Below, piece by piece: positions 35,003-43,284 of a stretch of 64,000 nt of DNA (positions are counted from its first letter, which is position 1; each line of letters starts with the position of its first letter). The stretch covers positions 62,001 to 126,000 of the forward strand of contig CAZSHM010000001.1 of NCBI GenBank assembly GCA_964606855.1. The letters are read 5' to 3'. This stretch comes from UBA7185 sp964606855. GTDB lineage: Bacteria > Bacillota > Peptococcia > Peptococcales > Peptococcaceae. Position numbers and translations under genes: made by a program. The notes below the pieces were generated by a model. It ran no database searches and had not been told where the DNA came from. It was given only the letters and a program-made list of their open reading frames with translations.

Positions 35003-35428
35003 ATGAAGAGAAGCAAGAATCGGCAAGTCGGGAGACAGGGCGGCACGTGGAGATACCGCGCGGGCGTCCTGCTGCTGTGCCTCCTCTGCGGGCTGTCCTT
35101 CACGGCCTGCTCCGGCGGGCAGAGCGGCGAGGAGACTGCGGGGCAGAATCAGGAACAGCAGGCGCAGGAACAGCAGCAGACGCAGGAACAGCAGGCGGCG
35201 CCGGAGATCTCTACGCTGACCGGCGAGTTTCAGGGTCTGGCGGACGGACACAACGCCGAGGTGATCGTGGACGGCGAGCAGCAGATGTTCCAGTTCTTCG
35301 ATGAGACGGTCGCCGCGCGCCTGGAGACGATGGAAGTGGGCACGAAAATCCAGTTTGACGCGGAGCGGGATTCCGAGACTGATCTGCTGACGATCGTGAA
35401 ATTGTACGATGCGCCCGCCGAGGGCTGA
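35003..35428 (+). CDS. small lipoprotein of unknown function
   Basis: 141 residues. Basic N-terminus, hydrophobic segment AGVLLLCLLCGLSFTA and lipobox ending FTAC (Cys about residue 34), so it should be lipidated outside the cytoplasmic membrane. A Gln/Glu-rich linker (residues 42-65) precedes a small beta-rich domain (STLTGEFQGLADGHNAEVIVDGE...) reminiscent of OB-like lipoprotein domains; no family recognised. RBS AAGGTGGAG. Follows rho and ends at a terminator. Confidence 0.8.
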   Translation: MKRSKNRQVGRQGGTWRYRAGVLLLCLLCGLSFTACSGGQSGEETAGQNQEQQAQEQQQTQEQQAAPEISTLTGEFQGLADGHNAEVIVDGEQQMFQFFDETVAARLETMEVGTKIQFDAERDSETDLLTIVKLYDAPAEG

Positions 35429-35452
35429 GATTCGGGGCGGATCGGATATGCG

Positions 35453-35493
35453 AGAGGGGCTGTGAGAGCGATACGCTTTCTCACAGCCCCTCT
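35453..35493 (+). terminator. terminator after the lipoprotein gene
   Basis: 15-bp perfect stem AGAGGGGCTGTGAGA (35453-35467) / TCTCACAGCCCCTCT (35479-35493), short T tract. Convergent with the transketolase genes. Confidence 0.7.
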
Positions 35494-35613
35494 TTACCGC
35501 GGCATCGGTCCGCGGGCCGGCATCGGGCATGCTCCCGCGCGAACGTCCGTGCCGGAGCGCCCGCAAGCGCCGTGCGCGCTGCCGCGGGGATATTGCGGCG
35601 CCGCGGCAGCGCG

Positions 35614-36555
35614 TCACTTCCGCTTGCGGGCGATGACGCCTTTCGCCGCCCGCGCGATCCGCTCCGGCGTCAGGCCGTACTTTTCCAGCAGCGCGTCGGG
35701 CTGCCCCGACTCGCCGAAACAGTCCATGACGCCTACCCGCGCCATCGGTAGCGGACAGTGCTCCGCCAGGGCCTCCGCCACGGCGCTGCCCAGGCCGCCG
35801 TAGATGCTGTGTTCCTCGCAGGTGACCACCGCGCCGGTCTTCTGCGCGGAAGAGAGGAGCAGTGCCGTGTCCAGCGGCTTGATCGTGCTGAGGTTGATCA
35901 CGGCGGCGGAGATCCCCTCCGCGGCCAGGAGCGCCGCCGCCTCCAGCGCTTTGCCGACCATGAGGCCGGTGCCCACCAGGGTGACGTCCGCGCCGTCCCG
36001 CAGGAGGATGCCCCTGCCGATCGCAAAACGGTAGGTCTCGTCAAACAGCACCGGGACTTTGGGCCGCCCCAGACGGATATAGACCGGCCCCTCGTATTCG
36101 GCGGCGGCCAGCACGGCCTGCCGCGTCTCCACGCCGTCGGCGGGGACCAGAACCGTCATGTTCGGAATCGTGCGCATGAGCGCGATATCCTCCAGCATCT
36201 GATGCGAGCCGCCGTCCTCCCCCACGGTGAGGCCCGCGTGCGTGGCGGCGATTTTCACATTGAGCCGGGGATAGGCGATGGAATTGCGAATCTGGTCGTA
36301 GGCGCGGCCCACGGCGAAGACCGCGAAGCTGCTCGCGAACGGAATCTTTCCTGCCGCGGCGAAACCGGCAGCCGTGCCCAGCAGATTCTGTTCCGCGATC
36401 CCCAGGTTGAAAAAGCGCTCGGGGTAGGCCTTCTGGAAATCGCTCGTCTTGGTGGATTTTGACAGGTCGGCGTCCAGCACGACCACGTCGGGGTTGCGCG
36501 CACCCAACTCGACCAGGGCCTGGCCGTAGGCGTCCCGGGTTGCAATCTTGTTCAT
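35614..36555 (-). CDS. transketolase C-terminal subunit
   Basis: 313 residues: the pyrimidine-binding and C-terminal domains of a split transketolase. FFNLGIAEQNLLGTAAGFA near 48-66 includes the catalytic Glu that activates TPP; HAGLTVGEDGGSHQ near 106-119 and the C-domain VTCEEHSIYGGLGSAVAE follow. Start 15 bases after the N-terminal subunit stop with AGGAGGG. Two-gene transketolases are usual in many anaerobes. Confidence 0.95.
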   Translation of the reverse strand: MNKIATRDAYGQALVELGARNPDVVVLDADLSKSTKTSDFQKAYPERFFNLGIAEQNLLGTAAGFAAAGKIPFASSFAVFAVGRAYDQIRNSIAYPRLNVKIAATHAGLTVGEDGGSHQMLEDIALMRTIPNMTVLVPADGVETRQAVLAAAEYEGPVYIRLGRPKVPVLFDETYRFAIGRGILLRDGADVTLVGTGLMVGKALEAAALLAAEGISAAVINLSTIKPLDTALLLSSAQKTGAVVTCEEHSIYGGLGSAVAEALAEHCPLPMARVGVMDCFGESGQPDALLEKYGLTPERIARAAKGVIARKRK

Positions 36556-36570
36556 GGCTCCGTCCCTCCT

Positions 36571-37485
36571 CTAGTTCAGCTCGCGCAGCGCGGCGGCCAC
36601 TTGTTCCGCGTCGGGGGCGCTGCCGTGCCAGCCCGCCTGGTTCTCCATGAAGGACACGCCCCTGCCCTTGACCGTCCTGGCGAGGATCAGACTGGGCCGG
36701 CCCCGCTCCGCCTTGGCGCGCCGGACGGCCCAGGCGATCTGCGCAAAGTCGTGCCCGTCGATCACGTAGACGTTCCAGCCGAAGGCGGCAAATTTGGCGT
36801 CGATCGGGTTGGGGGAGAGCACTTCGTCGATGCTGCCGTCGATCTGCAGACCGTTGTTGTCCACAAAGGCGATGAGATGATCCAGCTTGTAGTGCGCGGC
36901 CGACATCGCGGCTTCCCACACCTGGCCCTCCTCCAGTTCGCCGTCGCCCAGCAGGACGTAGGTATAGTTGTCGCGCCCGTCCAGCCGGGAGGCCAGCGCC
37001 AGCCCCGTGGCCGCGGAAAATCCCGTGCCCAGGGAGCCCGTGGAGAGTTCCACGCCCGGCACTTTTTTCATATCCGGGTGTCCCTGCAGGCGGGAATCCA
37101 GCTGGCGCAGGGTGTCCAGCTCCTCCGGCGGGAAGAAGCCGCGCCGCGCGAGCGCGGCGTACAGCACAGGGGCCGCGTGGCCCTTCGAGAGGACAAAGCG
37201 GTCGCGGTCCTCCCATTTCGGCGCGGCGGGATCGATGCGCATTTCCGCAAAGTAGAGGTAGGTCACGATCTCCACGGCGGAGAGCGATCCTCCCGGATGC
37301 CCCGACTTGGCGCGCCCGATCATACGGATGATGTCGCGCCGGATTTCCCTGGCCTGCGCCTTCAGCCTCTCCTCTATCTGCGGATCCCGTTCGAGCTCCG
37401 CCTTCTCCGGATGCCGCACAGAGCCGCAGGAAGCGTGCCGTTCTCCTTCGCGCGCAGCCTGCGCGCGCGCTGTATCTTCATTCAC
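36571..37485 (-). CDS. transketolase N-terminal subunit
   Basis: 304 residues: the pyrophosphate-binding domain. TPP/Mg motif GDGELEEGQVWEA near 161-173 through NNG, with GRAKSGHPGGSLSA near 51-64 and the His in KGHAAPVLYA. The open frame extends to an ATG at 37554, but that ATG lies within the promoter's -10 hexamer and cannot be translated from the resulting RNA. The GTG at 37485 has AAGGGGG at good spacing, so I use it. Residues 1-30 are then an unconserved charged leader. Confidence 0.92.
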   Translation of the reverse strand: MNEDTARAQAAREGERHASCGSVRHPEKAELERDPQIEERLKAQAREIRRDIIRMIGRAKSGHPGGSLSAVEIVTYLYFAEMRIDPAAPKWEDRDRFVLSKGHAAPVLYAALARRGFFPPEELDTLRQLDSRLQGHPDMKKVPGVELSTGSLGTGFSAATGLALASRLDGRDNYTYVLLGDGELEEGQVWEAAMSAAHYKLDHLIAFVDNNGLQIDGSIDEVLSPNPIDAKFAAFGWNVYVIDGHDFAQIAWAVRRAKAERGRPSLILARTVKGRGVSFMENQAGWHGSAPDAEQVAAALRELN

Positions 37486-37552
37486 TGCAATATCCCCCTT
37501 ATCTCCGCTCCGCGCGCCGGGACGCGCGGAGCGCTGCGAATCTTCCGGATTC

Positions 37553-37581
37553 ATTATACCATAGCCCGATACGCTTGTTTA
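37553..37581 (-). promoter_or_regulatory. promoter of the transketolase genes
   Basis: Minus-strand TATAAT at 37558-37553 with TAAACA at 37581-37576, 17-base spacer. Start near 37546, downstream of the longest-ORF ATG. Confidence 0.7.
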
Positions 37582-37661
37582 GGGTGAACGCAAAAAAATT
37601 TATCGCTATGGATTCGATAACGCAATTTTATCCCGGAAGAAAAGGCGGAAAAATAAAAGGA

Positions 37662-37690
37662 TTGCAGAAGAGCGGGCGGTTACGTATAAT
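37662..37690 (+). promoter_or_regulatory. promoter of hutP
   Basis: TTGCAG at 37662-37667, 17-base spacer, TATAAT at 37685-37690. Confidence 0.75.
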
Positions 37691-37765
37691 GAGAAGAGAC
37701 ACGGAAAATTTAGGAAGTCCTCTCGGATCGAGGGATCCGATGGGACAGAAACGGCGGGTGAGAGC

Positions 37766-38191
37766 ATGGCCTCCGGCACGACCTACGGGAGCAAAGCCGT
37801 CGCCAAGGTGGCGCTGCGCATGGCGCTGACCGAGACGCGGGAGGAAGAAGGACAGGAAAAGCGGAAGAACGCACAGCTGGGGATCCGCAGCGCGGCGGTG
37901 GATTTCGGCGGCGCGTATCTGGAGATCATCAACAAGATTGTGGAACACGCGATTGTGGCGGGCAAGCGCGAGGGCCTTATCGGGGACACGCACTCCGAGG
38001 AGGGCGCTGTCGCGGGGGCGGCGCGCGAGGCGCTCTCGCAGATCCAGAACAAGGCCATCGGCCTCAATGTGGGCGGCAAACTCGGCCTGGCTCGGTATCA
38101 GGATCATCTGAGCATCGCGGTGTTCCTGGGCGTGGGGCTGCTCCATCTGGACGAAGTGGCGGTAGGCCTGGCGCACCGGACCATCTCTTGA
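37766..38191 (+). CDS. hutP: HutP family RNA-binding protein
   Basis: 141 residues. The body (AAVDFGGAYLEIINKIVEHAIVAG... THSEEGAVAGAAREALSQI...AIGLNVGGKLGLARY...HLSIAVFLGVGLLHLDEVAVGLAHR) is the conserved HutP domain of anaerobic Bacillota. HutP of Bacillus is a His- and Mg-dependent hexameric antiterminator of the hut operon. No histidine-utilisation gene is in view; instead it lies upstream of cmk and ispH-rpsA, so here it may control another transcript or be a general RNA-binding factor. Weak RBS GGGTGAGAG before ATG 37766. Confidence 0.88.
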   Translation: MASGTTYGSKAVAKVALRMALTETREEEGQEKRKNAQLGIRSAAVDFGGAYLEIINKIVEHAIVAGKREGLIGDTHSEEGAVAGAAREALSQIQNKAIGLNVGGKLGLARYQDHLSIAVFLGVGLLHLDEVAVGLAHRTIS

Positions 38192-38279
38192 AAGAAATAC
38201 CGCTGTGCGCGCCCGGAGAAAGAGCCGAGAACGGCGCGGAGGGAAGCGCACAGCGCGGACAGCGCAAGGAGGGTGCGAG

Positions 38280-38957
38280 TTGGAGGAACAAGGAAAGCAG
38301 GAAGCGCACCGGCCGGTACAGGTTGCCATCGACGGGCCGGCCGGCGCGGGAAAAAGTTCGGTCGCGAAGGCGCTGGCCGCGCGGCTGGGCTATGTGCATC
38401 TGGATACCGGCGCGATGTACCGGGCGGTGACGTGGCTGGCCTTAAAGCGCGGGGTCGCGTTCGACGACGAGGCCGCCATGCGCGAACTTCTGGACGGGCT
38501 GCGGCTGGAATTTCAGGGACAGAGGCTCTTCTGCAACGGCGAGGACGTGACAGAGGCCATCCGCGAGAATGCGATCTCGGCCAATGTGTCGGCGGTGGCC
38601 ATGCTGCCCGAGGTGCGGCAGGCGCTGGTGGCGGAGCAGCGGCGCATCGCGGCGGGACGCGATGTGCTGATGGACGGGCGCGACATCGGCACCAAAGTGC
38701 TGCCGGACGCGCAGTACAAATTCTTTTTGACGGCCTCCCTGGAGGAGCGGGCGCGCCGCCGCTGCCTGGAACTGCGGGAGAAGGGCGTGGAGATCGGCCA
38801 GGAGGAGATGGAGCGGGAGATCGCCCTGCGGGACGAGAAAGATTCACACCGCGCCGTATCGCCCCTGGTGCAGGCGGAGGACGCCGAGCGGATCGACACG
38901 ACCGATCTGACCTTCGACGAGGTTGTGGAAAAACTTTTTCACAAGATTCAAAAATAA
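38280..38957 (+). CDS. cmk: cytidylate kinase
   Basis: 225 residues; phosphorylates CMP and dCMP. P-loop IDGPAGAGKSSVAKALA near 16-32, YVHLDTGAMYRAVTW near 38-52, VLMDGRDIGTKVLPDA near 124-139. I start at TTG 38280 (M-E-E-Q-G-K), 7 bases after AAGGAGG (38266-38272); no ATG or GTG fits that RBS. Lies between hutP and ispH-rpsA, the usual setting in this group, although plsC is not present between them. Confidence 0.93.
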   Translation: MEEQGKQEAHRPVQVAIDGPAGAGKSSVAKALAARLGYVHLDTGAMYRAVTWLALKRGVAFDDEAAMRELLDGLRLEFQGQRLFCNGEDVTEAIRENAISANVSAVAMLPEVRQALVAEQRRIAAGRDVLMDGRDIGTKVLPDAQYKFFLTASLEERARRRCLELREKGVEIGQEEMEREIALRDEKDSHRAVSPLVQAEDAERIDTTDLTFDEVVEKLFHKIQK

Positions 38958-38960
38958 CTA

Positions 38961-38989
38961 TTTCACTTCTCCCGTTTATTCGCTATAAT
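38961..38989 (+). promoter_or_regulatory. promoter of ispH-rpsA
   Basis: TTTCAC at 38961-38966, 17-base spacer, TATAAT at 38984-38989. Confidence 0.7.
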
Positions 38990-39038
38990 AAAAGATAAGC
39001 ACTTTTTTATATTTATCTCATAAGAAGGAGCTGATGGA

Positions 39039-41042
39039 GTGAATTTTCAGATAGCTCCCCATGCAGGCTTCTGTTTTGGTGTGAAAATGGCCATCCAAAA
39101 AGGAGAAGAGCTGGTGCAGGAAGGCTATGCCCCCATCGCCACGCTGGGTCCCCTGATTCATAACCCGCAGGAGGTTCAGCGGCTGGAGCGTCTGGGAATT
39201 TTTGCGCGGGCCGGCTTCGAGGAGGTGCGCGAGCGGACGGTTCTGATCCGCACGCACGGCGTCGCCCCCTCTGTCTACGAGGAAGCGGCCGCCCGCGGTC
39301 TCACGGTCTACGACTGCACCTGTCCTTTTGTCAATAAAGTGCAGCGGATCGCGCATGGACACAGTCAGAACGGATATCTTGTGCTGATCCTTGGAAACCG
39401 CGATCACCCGGAAGTTCAGGGAATTCTCGGCTGGGCCGGGGAGGGCGGCGTCGCTTTTCAGGACATCGCCGAGCTGGAGCAGCTGGATCTCCGGGGGCGC
39501 AAAGTCTGCCTGGTCGCGCAGACAACGGAGAATCTGGACCGCTTTGAGCAGGCGGTACAAACCTTGGAGCAGTGCGGGATCGGAGAGCTGGCAGTGTACA
39601 ACACCATCTGTTCGGCAACACGGGAACGGCAGAGCGCCGCGTTGGCGTTGGCCAAGACGGTGGACTTGATGCTGGTGATTGGCGGCTCCAACAGTGCCAA
39701 CACGCAAAAGCTGGCGGCACTGTGCAGGCAGCACTGCCGCACAGAACAGATCGAGTCGGCCGGCGAGATAGACAGGCGCTGGTTCGACGGGATCGAAAAA
39801 GTAGGGATTACGGCAGGCGCATCGACGCCTGACTGGATAATTAGGGAGGTCACTTTAACAATGGAAGAACAAATGACGATGGAGCAGGGTTTGGAGAACT
39901 ACGGGATTCTGGGAGGTGTCGGCCGCAACGACATCGTGACGGGCACGGTCGTGAAGATCGACAACGATGAGATTCTGGTGGACATCGGCGGAAAATCCGA
40001 GGGGATCCTTCCTGTGCGCGAGCTGAGTTTCGCCAAGAACGTGGCGCCGGAGGACGTCGTCAAGGTCGGCGATGAGATCCGAGTGATGATCATCAAGGAG
40101 GAGAACAGCGAGGGCAACGTGCTGCTCTCCAAGCGGAGAGTCGACCAGGCCGACGCGATGGCCAAGCTGGAGGAGATCTACAACGAGGGCGGCACCGTGG
40201 AGGCGCCGGTCATCGACGTCGTCAAGGGCGGCGTGATCGTCGATGTCGGGGTCAGAGGCTTTGTGCCCGCGTCCCGTCTGGCGCTGCGCTATGTGGAGGA
40301 TATCAAATCTTTCGTGGGACAGACGCTGAAGCTGAAGATCATCAAGTTTGAGCCGGAAGCCAGACGGATCGTGCTCTCCCACAGAGAGATTCTGGAGGAA
40401 GAGGAGAAGGCGCGCAAGGAAGCCCTGTGGAACGAGCTGGAAGTCGGACAGGTGCGGAAGGGCATTGTCAGGCGCCTGGCTTCGTTCGGCGCCTTTGTGG
40501 ATCTGGGCGGCGTCGACGGGCTGCTCCATGTCTCCGAGATGGGCTGGGGCCGCGTGAAGAACCCCGGCGATGTGGTGAAGACCGGTCAGGAGATCGAGGT
40601 GTATGTGCTGGCGCTGGACCGCGAGAAGGGGAAGATCTCCCTCGGCTTAAAGCAGCTGCTGCCCAATCCGTGGGATACCGCCGCCGAGAAGTATGCGATC
40701 GGCAGCATTGTGGAAGGCACCGTTGTGCGCTTGGTGCCGTTCGGCGCGTTCGTGCAGCTGGAGGATGGTGTGGACGGCCTGGTGCACATCTCCCAGATCG
40801 CGTGGGAGCGCGTGGAAAAGGTTGAGGATGCGCTGCAGGTCGGGCAGAAGATCAAGGCCAAGGTGCTGGATCTGGATCTGGACAAGCAGAAGATCAGCCT
40901 GAGCATCAAACAGGCGACGGAGCGGGCGCCGAAAACCGCCGCGCCGGCGGCGGAACCGGAACCCGCGCCGGAGGATCAGATCCCCGTGGTTCAGGAAGAG
41001 ATGAAGAGCACGATCGGCGATGTGTTCCCGATCGAGGAATAG
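39039..41042 (+). CDS. ispH: bifunctional IspH (HMBPP reductase) - ribosomal protein S1 fusion
   Basis: 667 residues. N-terminal IspH domain (1 to about 280): 4Fe-4S cysteines Cys12, Cys95 (DCTCP) and Cys191 (NTICSATRERQ), substrate His41, His73 and His123. It makes IPP/DMAPP in the MEP pathway. From about 300 four S1 RNA-binding domains follow (GTVVKIDNDEILVDIGG; DVVKGGVIVDVGVRGFVP; RRLASFGAFVDLGG; RLVPFGAFVQLEDG), then an acidic Pro/Ala tail. No stop or frameshift separates the halves. Such fusions are known in Clostridia and Negativicutes; whether the product is processed is not settled. Start is GTG 39039 with AAGGAG upstream. Confidence 0.95.
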   Translation: MNFQIAPHAGFCFGVKMAIQKGEELVQEGYAPIATLGPLIHNPQEVQRLERLGIFARAGFEEVRERTVLIRTHGVAPSVYEEAAARGLTVYDCTCPFVNKVQRIAHGHSQNGYLVLILGNRDHPEVQGILGWAGEGGVAFQDIAELEQLDLRGRKVCLVAQTTENLDRFEQAVQTLEQCGIGELAVYNTICSATRERQSAALALAKTVDLMLVIGGSNSANTQKLAALCRQHCRTEQIESAGEIDRRWFDGIEKVGITAGASTPDWIIREVTLTMEEQMTMEQGLENYGILGGVGRNDIVTGTVVKIDNDEILVDIGGKSEGILPVRELSFAKNVAPEDVVKVGDEIRVMIIKEENSEGNVLLSKRRVDQADAMAKLEEIYNEGGTVEAPVIDVVKGGVIVDVGVRGFVPASRLALRYVEDIKSFVGQTLKLKIIKFEPEARRIVLSHREILEEEEKARKEALWNELEVGQVRKGIVRRLASFGAFVDLGGVDGLLHVSEMGWGRVKNPGDVVKTGQEIEVYVLALDREKGKISLGLKQLLPNPWDTAAEKYAIGSIVEGTVVRLVPFGAFVQLEDGVDGLVHISQIAWERVEKVEDALQVGQKIKAKVLDLDLDKQKISLSIKQATERAPKTAAPAAEPEPAPEDQIPVVQEEMKSTIGDVFPIEE

Positions 41043-41104
41043 AGTGCGGGAGCACGCGCGCAGAACGCCTGCGCGCGGCATCGCTACAGCGCGCGTAACG
41101 CCGT

Positions 41105-41141
41105 GCCGCTGGGACGAACCAATCGTCCCGGCGGCATTTTT
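41105..41141 (+). terminator. terminator of ispH-rpsA
   Basis: 13-bp stem 41105-41117 (GCCGCTGGGACGA) with 41123-41135, then A and five T. Confidence 0.9.
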
Positions 41142-41515
41142 GTTGCCCTGGCTTTGGCCGGAACCTGTCCTGAAAGCCGGCGGATACCGCGGTGCGCCGC
41201 CGGAACTGTTTCCCTCCCGCGGATTCGCGGGGTCGGGCGTTCGGCCGGGCCGTGCTCTTTTCAGCGATGAATACAGTATTTTTTTGCGGCGGCGCGCGGC
41301 GGGGATGCGCGCCGTCGGCGTGTGCCGCTGTGCCGCCAGGCGCCGCAGGGGCGCACAGAGGTGCATGAAAACGCGCATTTTAAGGGCCCCAGCGGCTTTC
41401 TTCCTTCGCGGCCGGAAGCGCTGCGCGCACCGGATGCGCCGGAAACGCGCGAAGGAGGATTCAAAATACAACCGCGCGGGTATGTATCAAATTAGTATTC
41501 ATTATGAAAAGGGGC
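41142..41515. other. gene-free interval before the alanine symporter
   Basis: No supported gene. A 172-codon frame runs through it but is Arg-rich with no RBS and spans the preceding terminator. Confidence 0.6.
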
Positions 41516-41544
41516 TTGCAATTTCCCCGGAGGTTTAGTATGAT
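41516..41544 (+). promoter_or_regulatory. promoter of the alanine/glycine symporter gene
   Basis: TTGCAA at 41516-41521, 17-base spacer, TATGAT at 41539-41544. Confidence 0.75.
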
Positions 41545-41562
41545 GTGTACATCTAAGAGACG

Positions 41563-41585
41563 AATGTCCACCTTGCGTGGACATT
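41563..41585 (+). promoter_or_regulatory. 9-bp perfect hairpin in the symporter 5' leader
   Basis: AATGTCCAC (41563-41571), loop CTTGC, GTGGACATT (41577-41585). It starts about 12 bases after the predicted transcription start and ends 25 bases before the ATG. Could be an operator dyad or an RNA element stabilising the 5' end. Confidence 0.5.
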
Positions 41586-41610
41586 GTCTAATTTAAGGGG
41601 GGAAAGGGAC

Positions 41611-43017
41611 ATGTTAGAAACAGTTGTGGGCGTCATTGAAACGGTCAACGGGGCGATCAACAGTTTTGTCTGGGGACCTGTCATGCTGATTCTGCTGGTC
41701 GGAACCGGCGTTTACCTGACGGTGCGCGCGGGTTTCCCGCAGATCCTCAAGCTCGGCACGATCCTGAAAGCCACGGTGGGCAGCCTGTTCAAGCCGTCGT
41801 CCCACAAGAAGGATGCGTCCAGCATTTCGCCGTACCAGGCCGTGGCGACGGCGCTTGCCTCTACGGTCGGCACCGGCAACATCACCGGCGTGGCGACCGC
41901 CATCGTGGCCGGCGGTCCGGGCGCGGTGTTCTGGATGTGGGTGAGTGCGCTCTTCGGCACCATGACCAAGTTCGCGGAGGTCACGCTGGCCGTGAAATTC
42001 CGCCAGAAGAACGAGCGCGGGGAGTATGTCGGCGGTCCGATGTACTACATTGAGAAAGGGCTGCACATGAAATGGCTGGCGGTGATCTTCGCCATCTTCG
42101 CCACGCTGGCGTCCTTCGGCATCGGCAACATGACGCAGGCCAACTCCATCGCCGCCGCGCTGGATTCCACACTGGGCATCAGCCCATCCATCACAGGCAT
42201 TGTGGTGATGGTGCTTGTCGCGGTGGTCATCCTGGGCGGAATCAAGCGCATCGCGCAGGTCACGGAGAAACTGGTGCCCATCATGGGCGTCATCTATGTG
42301 GTGCTGGGGCTTGTCGTCATCGTGATGAACATCGGGCAGCTCCCGGCGGCCTTTGCCACCATCATCCAGGGCGCGTTCGCTCCGCAGGCAGTCGGGGGCG
42401 GCATTCTGGGCTACACCGTGATGAACGCCATCCGCTACGGCTTCGCCCGCGGCGTATTCTCCAACGAGGCCGGCTTAGGCAGCGCGCCGATCGCCCATGC
42501 GGCCTCCAGCACGCAGGAGCCTGTCCGCCAGGGCATGTGGGGCGCGTTTGAAGTCATCTTCGATACCTTCATCATCTGCAGCATTACGGGCCTGGTGGTT
42601 GTCATGAGCGGATTGTGGGCCGATCCCAGCCTGGGGCTGGACGGCGCGGCGCTCTCTATCGCGGCGTTTTCCCAGCATGCCGGCGTGTTCGGCACGGTCG
42701 GGGTCACCATCGGCACGATTCTGTTCGCCCTCTCCACCCTGCTGGGCTGGAGCTACTACGGCGAAAAATCGATCGAGTACCTCTTCAAGGGCACCTCGCT
42801 GGTCGGCGGCGTCAAGCTGGCGTATAAGCTTGTCTTCATCGTGCTGGTCTATGTGGGTTCCGTCGGCGGTCTGCATTTGATCTGGGACATCGCCGACACC
42901 TTAAACGGTCTGATGGCCATCCCCAACCTGATCGCGCTGATTCTGCTGAGCGGTCTCGTCACGAAGATGGTGCGGGAGTATTTTGTCGATCTGAAGAACG
43001 GCAAGAAAGAACTGTAA
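41611..43017 (+). CDS. alanine/glycine:cation symporter family (AgcS)
   Basis: 468-residue Na+- or H+-coupled amino-acid symporter with about 11 hydrophobic segments. Family signature STVGTGNITGVATAIVAGGP near 85-104, with the substrate region GPGAVFWMWV following; later NAIRYGFARGVFSNEAGLGSAP near 272-293 and LGWSYYGEKS near 370. Start MLETVVG at ATG 41611 after AAGGGGGGAAAGGG. Monocistronic between its own promoter and terminator. Confidence 0.95.
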   Translation: MLETVVGVIETVNGAINSFVWGPVMLILLVGTGVYLTVRAGFPQILKLGTILKATVGSLFKPSSHKKDASSISPYQAVATALASTVGTGNITGVATAIVAGGPGAVFWMWVSALFGTMTKFAEVTLAVKFRQKNERGEYVGGPMYYIEKGLHMKWLAVIFAIFATLASFGIGNMTQANSIAAALDSTLGISPSITGIVVMVLVAVVILGGIKRIAQVTEKLVPIMGVIYVVLGLVVIVMNIGQLPAAFATIIQGAFAPQAVGGGILGYTVMNAIRYGFARGVFSNEAGLGSAPIAHAASSTQEPVRQGMWGAFEVIFDTFIICSITGLVVVMSGLWADPSLGLDGAALSIAAFSQHAGVFGTVGVTIGTILFALSTLLGWSYYGEKSIEYLFKGTSLVGGVKLAYKLVFIVLVYVGSVGGLHLIWDIADTLNGLMAIPNLIALILLSGLVTKMVREYFVDLKNGKKEL

Positions 43018-43076
43018 TATCGGCGCAATCCCTTTTTCTCCAAGATGGATCGGCTGCGCGGTTTTTGCGCCCGACG

Positions 43077-43118
43077 GCGGGCACGGTGGAACGTTTTTCT
43101 GCCGTGCCCGCTTTTTTT
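43077..43118 (+). terminator. terminator of the symporter gene
   Basis: GCGGGCACGG (43077-43086) with CCGTGCCCGC (43102-43111), then seven T. Confidence 0.9.
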
Positions 43119-43201
43119 GGTGCGCCCGGCGGCGCGGAAGCGCAGACCAGGCGGAATGGTAAAAAATCCGCCCCGTACCAAGTGCCGCCCGGCAAAAAAG
43201 C

Positions 43202-43230
43202 TTGTCAAGACAGGCGGAAATGATTATAAT
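43202..43230 (+). promoter_or_regulatory. promoter of cydAB
   Basis: TTGTCA at 43202-43207, 17-base spacer, TATAAT at 43225-43230. Confidence 0.8.
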
Positions 43231-43284
43231 AACCTTGCGGCAGAAAGACAGCAGGATTATTTTTTCTAGCAGGGGGGAGATTGT

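Noticed and set aside
41020..41538. 172-codon plus-strand frame
   Set aside because: Runs through a terminator and the next promoter, Arg-rich, no RBS.
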